This document shows positions 16,718 to 25,416 of a DNA stretch of 64,000 nt, in pieces. Each line of letters opens with the position of its first letter. The first letter of the stretch is position 1. The notes under the pieces are model-generated. The model was not told the DNA's origin. It saw only the letters and a program-made list of their open reading frames with translations, and searched no databases. Source of the stretch: AP-15 sp963772965 (GTDB taxonomy: Bacteria; Pseudomonadota; Alphaproteobacteria; ATCC43930; CGMCC-115725). A program made the position numbers and the translations under genes. Location of the stretch: contig CAVYZU010000001.1 of assembly GCA_963772965.1 (NCBI GenBank), positions 372,001 to 436,000 on the forward strand, given 5' to 3'.

Positions 16718-17703
16718 TGACGGCTCAAACGCCGAGAAATCTTAGGCCGGTCGACGGCACCCCAAGCGTATTTGTAGCTCTCCTCGCCGCGGAGGAAATC
16801 GAAACTCGTTGCATCTTCAGCTATCGCCTGTTCGATGGCATGGGCAATGATCTGCATCCCGGCGCTGAGCCGCGGCTGTGATGGATCGAACCCACCGAGA
16901 TAGGCATAGGCCCGGCCCTTGGCGGCAAAGCCGTAATAGACGGCAAGCACAGCGTCGTCGAGCGACAGCCGATAGAGGCGCAGCATTCCAGCGGCAAGTA
17001 GAGCCTTTGCGGCAGCACGATGGAAATCTTGGACGCGGGGATCGTGGCAAACGCCGCACTCGCCCCAGCTGCGCCATCGCTGTTGGTGCAGGCGGAACAG
17101 ATCATCCATCGCGGCATCGAGCGTTTTCGCGCTAATCGCCTCGATCGTGACCGCGCCAGCCAATGCGGCGCGCGTTCGCGCCTGCCGCAGATCACGAAGC
17201 GTCTTGCGCGGCACGGTCTCGTGGAGCTTTGACGGATCGGACGGCAAATCAAGGATTGGGCACGGTGGGGCCTGGACAGCAACCTCGGCCAAACCACAAT
17301 GCGCGACAGCGCTGGCAAGCGCCCCTTCCGGCGCCAAATCGGGGAACCAGCACTCGTCCCACTCAGGCATTGCGGTGATTGCCGCGATCAACATGTCGCC
17401 GACGTCAGGAGCGTCCGGGCTGCGCAATGCTTCGATATAGTCCGACAACCCGACCCCAATCGGCAGCAGTTTGCGGCAGCCGTTTTCCCTCAGCAAGTAC
17501 AGCGGCAATAGGCCGACGAGTTGACCACCGGCGCGCGCAGTTAGGATCAGCGGGTCGGATGTACCGAAAACCCGCCACCATGCAAGCAGCCAAGCCGGTG
17601 ACTGGAATGGCGTCGCCATCGGGTCTCGGCGCCACAACTCTTCCCATTCGGGGCGCAGCCGAGCGAGCCCTTCCTCGTCGGTAATTGTCGCGATCTCGAT
17701 CAA
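16711..17703 (-). CDS. GNAT/FemAB-like acyltransferase (CelD/BcsL family)
   Basis: A 330-residue protein of the FemAB-like GNAT group (acetyltransferase domain 6, as in CelD). It has the N-terminal WEELWRRDPMATPFQSPAWLLAWW motif and the C-terminal acceptor region with VYYGFAAKGRAYAYLGGFDP. Family members acylate sugars or aminoacylate peptidoglycan precursors. It overlaps both neighbours by a few bases. With the PIG-L deacetylase two genes upstream, a natural reading is re-acylation of an amine freed by the deacetylase; that is inference. Confidence 0.85.
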   Translation of the reverse strand: MIEIATITDEEGLARLRPEWEELWRRDPMATPFQSPAWLLAWWRVFGTSDPLILTARAGGQLVGLLPLYLLRENGCRKLLPIGVGLSDYIEALRSPDAPDVGDMLIAAITAMPEWDECWFPDLAPEGALASAVAHCGLAEVAVQAPPCPILDLPSDPSKLHETVPRKTLRDLRQARTRAALAGAVTIEAISAKTLDAAMDDLFRLHQQRWRSWGECGVCHDPRVQDFHRAAAKALLAAGMLRLYRLSLDDAVLAVYYGFAAKGRAYAYLGGFDPSQPRLSAGMQIIAHAIEQAIAEDATSFDFLRGEESYKYAWGAVDRPKISRRLSRQC

Positions 17704-18746
17704 GCCGGCTGCCCTGCGCCAGTGAGGCAGTCGTACAGCGCGAAATAGCTCGATATCATTCGGTCGAGTGAAAAACGCCGCCGCGCCACGTCGCGGCAGC
17801 GCTCGCGGTCGATACTGTCGACCGCCCGAATTGCTTCAGCCATCTCGGCGGCGTCCTGAACCAGAAATCCGGTCACGCCCGGTTCGACAATCTCGGCCAG
17901 CGCGCCCGCGGGAAATGCGATAACCGGCGTGCCGCAGGCGATGGCTTCCATTGCAACGAGAGAGCTTGTTTCGGGTGCGAGGCTCGGGGCCAACAGGCAA
18001 TGCGCCGCATTCAGCAGACGACGCTTGCGTGCCCAGCCAAGCGGTCCGAGAAAGCGCGCTTTGGCGCCCAGACGCGGCTCGATCTCAGTCGCAAAATAGC
18101 GGCGATGCGTCTCATACGGAAACAACTCGCCGCCGATCAGCAGTGACAAGTCGGCAAAGCGCGCGGCATCGAGGGCGTGTTCGAACCCCTTTTCAGGGCA
18201 GATCCGGCCGAGGCACAGCGCGAAATTGCGGCGCGCATGACGGGCTTGGAGGCGATCGACCGGGACACCGTTTTCGACCTCCGAGAGCATGCCTGCCAAT
18301 CGCGGAAAGCTGCGCCGCTGGCTCGCCGAAACACAGTTGTACCAGGTCCGCGGCCGCCGCCGATCGAAACTGCCGCGAGGATAGAAGTCGCGCGGCAGGT
18401 GCAGCGTCACCAAGGTCGGGGTATCGGTCTCGGGCAGATGGTCGGCGAAATCGACGGCATGGGTGTGGACGACATCGACGGGAAATTTCGCCAAGGCTTG
18501 CGCGATGGCGCGGCGATGGCGTTCGCTTGACCGCGCGCGCTCTTGATCGGTGATGTCGACGGCGATAGGCCCCGTCGGGATCAATGTCCCCGCGACCTGC
18601 GAGCCCGAATTGCTGACGACGATCGAGTTGTGACCCGCCTCGACCAGAGCGTGATCGAGCGCCGACAATATCTGTTCGGCGCCGCCGACCGCATCGGGCC
18701 CGACCGCCGCAAAGGGATAGCCGACGCTGAGCACGGTCAGCGGCAT
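17700..18746 (-). CDS. Glycosyltransferase family 4
   Basis: A 348-residue retaining GT-B enzyme. The N-terminus (LSVGYPFAAVGPDAVGGAEQ) is the glycine-rich acceptor loop, and the C-terminal domain carries ICPEKGFEHALDAA and the E-x7-E type motif ETSSLVAMEAIACGTPV for the nucleotide sugar. The stop overlaps the next start by four bases. It sits directly downstream of the PIG-L gene, an arrangement like that of inositol-linked amino-sugar pathways (GT then deacetylase), though here the order and the extra genes differ. Confidence 0.92.
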   Translation of the reverse strand: MPLTVLSVGYPFAAVGPDAVGGAEQILSALDHALVEAGHNSIVVSNSGSQVAGTLIPTGPIAVDITDQERARSSERHRRAIAQALAKFPVDVVHTHAVDFADHLPETDTPTLVTLHLPRDFYPRGSFDRRRPRTWYNCVSASQRRSFPRLAGMLSEVENGVPVDRLQARHARRNFALCLGRICPEKGFEHALDAARFADLSLLIGGELFPYETHRRYFATEIEPRLGAKARFLGPLGWARKRRLLNAAHCLLAPSLAPETSSLVAMEAIACGTPVIAFPAGALAEIVEPGVTGFLVQDAAEMAEAIRAVDSIDRERCRDVARRRFSLDRMISSYFALYDCLTGAGQPA

Positions 18747-18752
18747 CGCCGG

Positions 18753-19640
18753 TTAGGCGAGGCCCAACGCGTCGAGGGCTTCGGACGCGCGACGCCGCCA
18801 CTCGGTCCCGCTGATGCCCCAACCAAACATTTCGTAGAGTAACGGACCGGGATGCGGCGGCTCACGAAAATTGTACCTAGGGGCCAGCCGAAAACGCTCG
18901 GGGGTGAGCGGGAATTGCCGGAGCATCTCGCGCTGCGTCGCGAAGCAATCGACCATTTGCTGCTTTCGCTGCAGTTCACGTTCGGCGAGTGGGACGATCA
19001 GTTCTTCGGCTTCGCTCTCTAGAAACCGGCCGCAGACCATCCGGCCATTGCAGGCGTGATAGAACGGCATCTCGATGATCGCCGGTTGGTCCTGTGCTCC
19101 CAGGCAGCGGCATGCGGCGTGCACCGCGAAGCCGGCGGCATCATGGTCGGGGTGCCCGGCCTCATAGGCATGGGTCAGCACCGCAGCCGGGCGCTCGCGC
19201 ATCAGCAATTCAGTCAGTCGGCGAGCCAGTCCGGCGAGATCGAGAAAAGCTTGCTTGTCGGGGATATCAAGCGCGGCCCACCGCATTCCGGCGGCTTCGC
19301 CCGCACTCAACGCGGCCGCAAGCTCTTGCCGGCGCGCCATGGCATAGTCAGCGGCCGTGGTGAAACCGTGGCGCCTGGCATCCTCGCCGTCTCGTGGCGC
19401 GCCGTCGGTGACCTGCAGCAGCAGCACATCGCGCAGCCGCCACATTTGCCCCCCCATCGCGATCGTCTCGTCGTCGGGGTGAGCGACGGCGATCATCAGC
19501 CGAGAGAGGATCGGCCCCGTGCCGGCCAACTGCATCAGCAGCGAGTGAGCCGCATCGGCTCGTGCATCCGGCCGGACCGTGATCAACGCGGCGCCGCCAT
19601 CAGAGCCGGGTTCGGTCCGGAACTCGCGCCCGCCTGGCAA
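18753..19640 (-). CDS. PIG-L (LmbE-like) zinc N-deacetylase
   Basis: PIG-L enzymes remove acetyl groups from N-acetylglucosaminyl conjugates, as in mycothiol (MshB), bacillithiol and GPI pathways. The 295-residue protein shows the zinc/catalytic motif AHPDDE at about 53-58, the downstream HPDHD, and DGAPRDGEDAR. The ATG at 19640 overlaps the upstream gene by 58 bases; TTG 19586 (four-base overlap) is an alternative that would trim 18 residues before the catalytic domain. The substrate is presumably made by a cluster glycosyltransferase. Confidence 0.92.
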   Translation of the reverse strand: MPGGREFRTEPGSDGGAALITVRPDARADAAHSLLMQLAGTGPILSRLMIAVAHPDDETIAMGGQMWRLRDVLLLQVTDGAPRDGEDARRHGFTTAADYAMARRQELAAALSAGEAAGMRWAALDIPDKQAFLDLAGLARRLTELLMRERPAAVLTHAYEAGHPDHDAAGFAVHAACRCLGAQDQPAIIEMPFYHACNGRMVCGRFLESEAEELIVPLAERELQRKQQMVDCFATQREMLRQFPLTPERFRLAPRYNFREPPHPGPLLYEMFGWGISGTEWRRRASEALDALGLA

Positions 19641-20518
19641 TAGCGCCGGATCATCCGCACGCAGAATTCCGCGAATTCGTCGTCCACTTGCGGCGGGCTC
19701 GTGTGATGCGGCGCCAGTCCGCGCTCGTCAGGCGTAAAGCAGAATGTCACTGTGACGTCGAACGGCTCGAGCGCGCGCATCTGGCGGTCGAACCAGCTCT
19801 CGGCATTCGGGCGGAAGCTGTCGGCCCAACTGAGCCCCGTTCGCAGGTAACGCACACCAAGACGCTTGAGCCATTGCACCGCCACATCAAGTCGGTGGTC
19901 TTCAAAATGGAACCACTGGCAGATGCCGAGTTCAGGTGCGAAATCGGCAAAATGCGCGGCCGCGCGCTTTGGCGTGCCATCCTCGCGCAACAGGCCCATG
20001 TAGAAATGGCGGTAGTAAGACGAGCCCTCCGCCTCCTTGTGGCGAGTTGTCGCCGGCCATGCCTGGGGCAGGTCGAACAGGCTGTACCAATGGATCCGCG
20101 GCGCCCGGCCGATCAGCATCTCGGCAGTGCGGCGCAATCCGAATTCCTGCACCTCTTCCGCCCCAAAGCTCGACGCACCGCACTCCGAGACCCAGACCTG
20201 CAGGTCTGTGACATCGGCTATTTCGGCTAGCTTGGTCGGCCAGTCGTCGATCGGCCATAAATTCCAATCCAACGGAAAACCGTGCACGGCCACGACATCG
20301 AGCCGGTCGAGAACGCCTTGCCCGGCGAGGTTGCGGATGAATGCCGGATCGATCGGCGAAATGCCGCCCAACGCGCGGGGAAGACCCGGCGCTGCAGTAG
20401 CGATTGCGTCGCCTGTCAGCCGCATCATGCTGGAAAATTTGGACCAGTCGGGATCAAGCTCTAAATCCCAATGCGATTTATTATTGGGCTCGTTCCACAG
20501 CATGACGGCTTCAATCAC
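19583..20518 (-). CDS. Glycosidase-like (clan GH-A) protein with apparently permuted TIM barrel
   Basis: A 311-residue protein starting at GTG 20518, which overlaps the upstream stop as GTGA. It begins at once with LWNEPNN, the acid/base motif that ends strand 4 in clan GH-A enzymes (GH39-like). The likely nucleophile follows in VWVSECGASSFG. The pieces that normally come first in the barrel (VRYLRTGLSWADSFRP, then FDVTVTFCFTP) are found at the C-terminus. The order strand 4-8 then 1-3 suggests circular permutation. No signal peptide, so it is probably cytoplasmic. The two acidic residues are kept, so it may be catalytic. Confidence 0.75.
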   Translation of the reverse strand: MIEAVMLWNEPNNKSHWDLELDPDWSKFSSMMRLTGDAIATAAPGLPRALGGISPIDPAFIRNLAGQGVLDRLDVVAVHGFPLDWNLWPIDDWPTKLAEIADVTDLQVWVSECGASSFGAEEVQEFGLRRTAEMLIGRAPRIHWYSLFDLPQAWPATTRHKEAEGSSYYRHFYMGLLREDGTPKRAAAHFADFAPELGICQWFHFEDHRLDVAVQWLKRLGVRYLRTGLSWADSFRPNAESWFDRQMRALEPFDVTVTFCFTPDERGLAPHHTSPPQVDDEFAEFCVRMIRRYCQAGASSGPNPALMAAPR

Positions 20519-21315
20519 GCGGCTGCTCCATTGTGATGCCGCGGTTTTCGCGCCGGGTACACAGCGCAGCCGGAATTGACTCGGCCGGGGCGACAGACAA
20601 ATACCTCCTCCTCCGGGTTGCCGACGATGGCGAAACCAGCGCTGCGCAGCATCGCTGCGGTGCAGGCGCGATTGGGAATCCACCAATTGGTGTCGTCGCC
20701 AGCATAGCAGTTTTCGACAAAGGCGAGGCGTGGAAAACTCGGTCGTTCAAAAATCGCTTTCTCTTCGAACGGATAGTCTTCCTCGATTTCTTCCACTGTC
20801 GGATCGCCGCGTTGCATCGACTGACAGACGAACAGGTCGCGCACGACGTGCTCGCGGATCAAATCGAGCGCCAGCAAAGGGTGGCGCAGATGGTAGAGGA
20901 CGCCAAGAAACAGTACGACGTCGAAATGCTCGCCCAGCGCAGCAACGTCATAGACCGAGAGTTGTTCGAACTCGATGGCGACTCCGAGGACCTGCGCGGC
21001 AAAGCGGGCCTGGCGCAAATAGTCCTCATCGAAATCAATGGCAACGACACGCGCCGCACCGCGCCGTTTCATTTCGATCGAGTAGAAGCCACCATTGCAG
21101 CCGATATCGAGCACAGTGCGGCCACTGAGGTCAGCTGGAAGCGCGTGGGCAAAGCGTCGCCATTTCACCGCCGGGTAATCGCCGAGAAAATGCTCGGGCG
21201 CAGTCGCGACCCCGCCCAAATCGATGTTGTGAAACCATGGCCCTAAAGCCGTCGCCTGACGCCTGATATCATCGGCATCGCGTTGGGTCATAACCGCCGC
21301 TCCGACGCCCTGCAT
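20515..21315 (-). CDS. CmoB-like SAM-dependent methyltransferase
   Basis: A class I methyltransferase of about 266 residues resembling the tRNA-modifying CmoB in layout: GPWFHNIDLGG, then the SAM motif VLDIGCNGGFYSIEMKRRGA, IDFDEDYLRQARFAA and VLFLGVLYHLRHP. ATG 21315 (GGAG six bases upstream) and ATG 21291 are both possible starts; the longer in-frame extension to 21423 overlaps the nucleotidyltransferase gene too far. Its place among glycosyltransferases argues for a small-molecule or glycan substrate rather than tRNA. It precedes the permuted glycosidase with a four-base overlap. Confidence 0.87.
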   Translation of the reverse strand: MQGVGAAVMTQRDADDIRRQATALGPWFHNIDLGGVATAPEHFLGDYPAVKWRRFAHALPADLSGRTVLDIGCNGGFYSIEMKRRGAARVVAIDFDEDYLRQARFAAQVLGVAIEFEQLSVYDVAALGEHFDVVLFLGVLYHLRHPLLALDLIREHVVRDLFVCQSMQRGDPTVEEIEEDYPFEEKAIFERPSFPRLAFVENCYAGDDTNWWIPNRACTAAMLRSAGFAIVGNPEEEVFVCRPGRVNSGCAVYPARKPRHHNGAAA

Positions 21316-22069
21316 TTCCCACTCCCAGGATTGTCCCGGTCCGGGCCTGTTTGCTGGACAACAGGCGCATCGCTTCACGGTAGCCGCCCAGGGTGCCGAC
21401 ATCGACATAGTCCGTGCCGGCATTCACCGCCACTGCCTCGCCGCCTTCCGCGAGATAGGCGTTGACCAAAGTCCCGATGTACTCATCGCGGCGGCCGCGT
21501 ATTTCCCAAAGCCGGTGCAGCGCGTGCAAAACCATGCCGGGAAGCCGAAAGGCGCCCCAAATCCACCGCGTCGAAGCGCCCGGCGACTTGACCTGAATTT
21601 CCCGCACACGTCCGTCGCGGTCCGTCGCCACCGCATCAAAGAATTCCGGCCGCGCGACCGGAAAGGTCAGAAAGGCCAGCTTATCGTCGGGTAACGCGGA
21701 CAAAGCGTCTTCCGGCAGCCAGATGGTGTCCGGCAACCCGACCAACACAGACTCGTCCGGCCGGATCAGCGGCAACGCCCGGAAGATCGCGTCGCATAGG
21801 CCGAGCGCCTCCGGCTGGACCACATAGGCGATTGCCGCACCTTCGACACGAGCGCCAAAATATTGAAGAATATCGGACTTCCACGGCGAGATCACAAAGC
21901 AGATCCGGTCTGCGCCACCGCAAACCATCCGCTCCACCAAGTATTCGCTGACCGCCCGCGGCCGCTCGGTGTCGCCGTCGAGACGGCTGCCCACGGGGAG
22001 CAGCTCCTTGGAAAAAGCGAGCGGCTGAATTCGTGTCCCGTTCCCGGCAGCCGGGATGATCCCCCACAT
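21269..22069 (-). CDS. Sugar-1-phosphate nucleotidyltransferase
   Basis: A 266-residue NTP_transferase-fold enzyme that makes a nucleotide sugar from NTP and a sugar 1-phosphate. The N-terminal signature is IIPAAGNGTRIQPLAFSKELLPVG (pyrophosphorylase motif with the GxGTR loop and the later Lys), and the sugar-site LVGLPDTIWLPEDAL follows. It lacks the C-terminal left-handed helix of GlmU-type enzymes and looks closest to RfbA/GalU-like proteins. It probably supplies an activated sugar for the cluster. Confidence 0.88.
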   Translation of the reverse strand: MWGIIPAAGNGTRIQPLAFSKELLPVGSRLDGDTERPRAVSEYLVERMVCGGADRICFVISPWKSDILQYFGARVEGAAIAYVVQPEALGLCDAIFRALPLIRPDESVLVGLPDTIWLPEDALSALPDDKLAFLTFPVARPEFFDAVATDRDGRVREIQVKSPGASTRWIWGAFRLPGMVLHALHRLWEIRGRRDEYIGTLVNAYLAEGGEAVAVNAGTDYVDVGTLGGYREAMRLLSSKQARTGTILGVGNAGRRSGGYDPTRCR

Positions 22070-22072
22070 CGC

Positions 22073-23168
22073 TCAAGCCTCCTGACACCGATCAGCCAAT
22101 GTCCGGTCGTGGACCGAGGACAAGAGCCGCATCAGTTCGGTTGCGCGACAATCGGCAGTATGGTCGTTCAATGCGCGTTCGCGCGCGGCGGTTCCGATCA
22201 TCGACAATTCGCGATCGCTCAATTGGAGCGCGTTCAGTACGTCCTCGGCGGATTCGACGACCAGAATTTCCCGACCGGGAACAAAGAACTCATCGAGACC
22301 CTCCAACCAATCGCTAAGGATCGGGGTGGCGCACGCTGCCGCTTCGAAGAGTCGCCCCGACGGACACCAGCCACAGGCGGCCATCGCGGCGCGCGTGATG
22401 TTCAGGGTCGAGCGCGCCGCCGCGTAAAAGCGCGGGTGCCGTGGCGGAGAAACGTGACGCTCAAAGAAGATATTCGGGCGCCATGGGAAATCTGGAGGAT
22501 AGAGCGCGCCGCCGATAACGAACCGCTGCTCTGGCGAGAGTTCTCGCGGGCTCGAGAAAAAGCTGGCGCAACTGTGATTGCCGATCTTCGGCGTAAGTCC
22601 CGAGATAAGACAGCGCGGCGCGCGGTCCCTGCGGACTCGGTGCCGGGCGATAGCACTCCGGATCGACCGAGCCGTAAAGCGGCGCCACTCGCGTCGCGCC
22701 CAGGCGTTCGCGCAACGCGGTCAGCGCCATGCCCCCGGCATAGCTCAAAACCAGATCGAACCCGGCTAGGCCATCGCGGCCGATATAGGCGACCTGTTCG
22801 CCGGCTTTCAGCCGCGCCAACGTGACCGGGCTGTCGAGATCGTAAAAGACGCGCACCGCTCGGCTGTCAAATACCAGATCGGTAGCGGCGAGCGCGTCCG
22901 GACAGTAGGAGGTAACGATTGCCGCGTCGGCGTCCGCGAGCTGCCGTCGCGCATAGAAAGCAATCTCCCCCCAGTCGCGGTACAAAACCAGCGAGGCATC
23001 GTCGAGTTCGGTGAGATCACGGTTTTCGGCGTAATACGGCACGTCACGCTCGAAGAACGTGACGCGGTGTCCTCGGGCGGCAAGACTGCGGATTAATGCC
23101 CGCCACAGCACGGCGTGGCCGTTTCCCCATGATGAGCTGACCGACAGCCCAAAGATAACCAGCTTCAT
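22073..23168 (-). CDS. CgeB-like glycosyltransferase, frameshifted
   Basis: One of four CgeB-like enzymes in a row. The N-terminal part (23168 down to about 22545) reads MKLVIFGLSVSSSWGNGHA through SYLGTYAEDRQSQLRQLFLEP. It then runs to a premature stop at 22461, while the adjacent frame continues RFVIGGALYPP and later CGWCPSGRLFEAAACATPI down to 22073. The total of 1096 bases is 365 codons plus one, so one extra base near 22540-22550 explains the break. The corrected protein is about 364 residues, like its neighbours. The start overlaps the upstream stop as ATGA. Confidence 0.85.
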
Positions 23169-24337
23169 CGCGGCGTTTCTCCCGCGGTCATTGGCTCTAA
23201 GCGGATCGCCATTTGGCCGCGCCCCGAGCGACCGCGGTGGGCCTTTAGCTGCCGAGCTTCAGTGAGATAGGCTTCGAGCGTCGCAGCGCGATGATCGGCG
23301 GTGTGGCTGGCCAGCACCCGGCTGCGGGCGCGTAGCGCGAGTTGCAGGCGACGGGTTTCGGGCAGCTCGCAGAGATATCGGAGCACATCCTCGGCGCCGT
23401 CCGCGATCAAGATCTCGCGGTCAGGGCAAAAGAACTCGTCGAGACCAGCCCACCAATCGCTGATGATCGGGGTACCGCATGCGGCAGCCTCGAATAGGCG
23501 AACGCTCGGCGAATAGCCGCAGCAGATCATGTCGGCGCGGGTCACGTTCAACGCAAAACGCTGCCGCGCATAAAATGTCGCGTGCCCGGCCGGATCGATA
23601 TGTTCGATACGCTCCAGGTTTCCCGGCCAGCGGATCTCGGACGGATAGAGCGAACCCGCGACGGCAAAGCGGCCGTCCGGCCAGCGGCGGGCCGGTGTGC
23701 ACAGCAACCGCTCGAGTGCTGGCTGGCGATCGGCGCTGTAGGTGCCGAGATAACCCAGATCCCAGCTCGGAGTGACTGGCGCCGGCCGATGGCAATCGGG
23801 ATCGACCCCACAGTAAAGAACCCGCGCGGCCGGCGCGCCGAACTCTTGCTCGATCCGCCGTAACACCGGCCCGCCGGTGAAGGATAAGTAGAGATCAAAA
23901 TCGGGGATTAGATCAGCTGCGAGGTATTCGCAGCTTCCTTCGGCGATAGCGGCCAGTGTGACTGGAGTGTCGATGTCGTAAAAAGCGACTAATCCGCCCG
24001 CCTGGCGCTGGGCAAATTCGCAGACCTCGATCCCGTCGGGAACATAGGAACCAACGATCACGAGATCGGCGTTGCGCAGCGCGCCGCTCCAGCGCTCGCG
24101 CAATTCGCCGACGCTGTGATAGAGGCGTGTCGTGCCAAAGGGCGGCTGCGGCAGGTCGCGGTGATCGCGGTACCACGGCGTTTCGCGCTCCAGGAAAAGG
24201 ACCTCGTGGCCGCGGCGGCACAGCGCCTTTATCAGACCGCGATAGGTCGTCGCGTGGCCGTTTCCCCAGGACGACGTGATCGACAGCCCGAGGATAACGA
24301 TCCGCAATTTGTGAGAGCCGGCGGTGGCGGCGCTCAT
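23165..24337 (-). CDS. CgeB-like glycosyltransferase
   Basis: A 390-residue GT-B protein. The N-terminus has LRIVILGLSITSSWGNGHAT; the C-terminal transferase domain has DLGYLGTYSADRQ, SVRLFEAAACGTPIISDWW and FCPDREILIADGAEDVL. The start at ATG 24337 overlaps the upstream stop (ATGA); a longer in-frame extension is an artefact. It is clearly paralogous to the genes on both sides. The nucleotide-sugar donor is unknown. Confidence 0.9.
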   Translation of the reverse strand: MSAATAGSHKLRIVILGLSITSSWGNGHATTYRGLIKALCRRGHEVLFLERETPWYRDHRDLPQPPFGTTRLYHSVGELRERWSGALRNADLVIVGSYVPDGIEVCEFAQRQAGGLVAFYDIDTPVTLAAIAEGSCEYLAADLIPDFDLYLSFTGGPVLRRIEQEFGAPAARVLYCGVDPDCHRPAPVTPSWDLGYLGTYSADRQPALERLLCTPARRWPDGRFAVAGSLYPSEIRWPGNLERIEHIDPAGHATFYARQRFALNVTRADMICCGYSPSVRLFEAAACGTPIISDWWAGLDEFFCPDREILIADGAEDVLRYLCELPETRRLQLALRARSRVLASHTADHRAATLEAYLTEARQLKAHRGRSGRGQMAIRLEPMTAGETPR

Positions 24338-25416
24338 CGCGCCGAGCCCTCCAGGACTCGTTGCAGCAATGCGACGCGTCGGGCGTAGGTATGGTCGGCC
24401 AGCGCGCGCGTGCGTGCGGCGGCGCCAATGCGACGCGCTTCGTCGCCTATCAGGCGCGCCAGTGTTTCGGCCACTGCCGGCCCGTTTTCGGCGACCAGTA
24501 TCTCGTGTCCCGGCTCGAAGAACTGCGCCAGCCCTTCCCAGGCGTCGGTAATGACGCAAGCGCCGGCGCCGGCCGCCTCAAACACCCGGGTCGCCGGGCT
24601 GAACCCGTATGCCGCCATGCTGTCGCGGCTGACGTTCAGCACCGCCAGTGCCGAAGCGTTGAACGCATTATGGTCGCGTGTGAAGACGTGGCCGAGATAG
24701 CCGACATTGGCCGGCAATGACTTGTCGTTCCAGCCGCTGCCGCCGAGCAGAAACTGCCGCTCCCGCAACTCGGCTGCCACCGCAATAAAGAATTCGTCTA
24801 TCCGGCGCTCGCGATCGGGCAGGCGGTTGGCAAGGAGCCCGAGGTCGCACAGAAATCGGGGCGCAGGCGCGACCGGATAGTGGGTCAGCGGGTCGAGCCC
24901 GTTATAGATCGGCACGCAGCACTGGGCGCCAATGCGTTGATACCCGGCGATGACAGGCGGACCGCCGCCGTAAGTCAGGATAATGTCGTATTGCTGGACC
25001 GGCGTGCGGAACGGATCGTTCGGATCGGCGGCGATACGGTCGAGGGTCGCCGGCGCATCGACATCCCAAAAGGCAGCGATTGCACCGGGGCGTTTAATCG
25101 CCGGCACACGGGCCTCGAGCAACTGATCGAACACGCCAACGCCACTCGCCTTGACGATCAGATCGGCATCCCGCGCATTTTCGAGCGCGCATTCGACGCC
25201 GCCCTCGCCTTCGGCCGAATAGACGACGACATTCGCCCAATCCGGATCGGCAATATCGCGATGCTTTTGCCGGTCGTAGGCGTCGGGCTCGTAAAAGGTG
25301 ATGCGGTGCCCGTTGGCGGACAGCGCTTTCAATATGCCGCGGTAATAGGTGGCGGCGCCGTTCCAATAGGCCGAAACCAGGCTTGATCCAAAAAACGCGA
25401 TTTTGAGCGGTGTCAT
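24334..25416 (-). CDS. CgeB-like glycosyltransferase
   Basis: A 360-residue paralogue. It begins LKIAFFGSSLVSAYWNGAA and has ILTYGGGPPVIAGYQRIG, DLGLLANRLPDRERRIDEFF, and the donor-site block RVFEAAGAGACVITDAWEGL followed by FFEPGHEILVAENG. Its stop overlaps the next start and its own start overlaps the upstream stop, each by four bases. Spacing this tight implies the four paralogues are made in fixed proportion. Confidence 0.9.
   Translation of the reverse strand: MTPLKIAFFGSSLVSAYWNGAATYYRGILKALSANGHRITFYEPDAYDRQKHRDIADPDWANVVVYSAEGEGGVECALENARDADLIVKASGVGVFDQLLEARVPAIKRPGAIAAFWDVDAPATLDRIAADPNDPFRTPVQQYDIILTYGGGPPVIAGYQRIGAQCCVPIYNGLDPLTHYPVAPAPRFLCDLGLLANRLPDRERRIDEFFIAVAAELRERQFLLGGSGWNDKSLPANVGYLGHVFTRDHNAFNASALAVLNVSRDSMAAYGFSPATRVFEAAGAGACVITDAWEGLAQFFEPGHEILVAENGPAVAETLARLIGDEARRIGAAARTRALADHTYARRVALLQRVLEGSAR

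Noticed and set aside
24338..24559. N-terminal extension of the CgeB-like gene to 24559
   Set aside because: Arg-rich translation overlapping the upstream gene; the ATGA overlap at 24337 gives a clean start.
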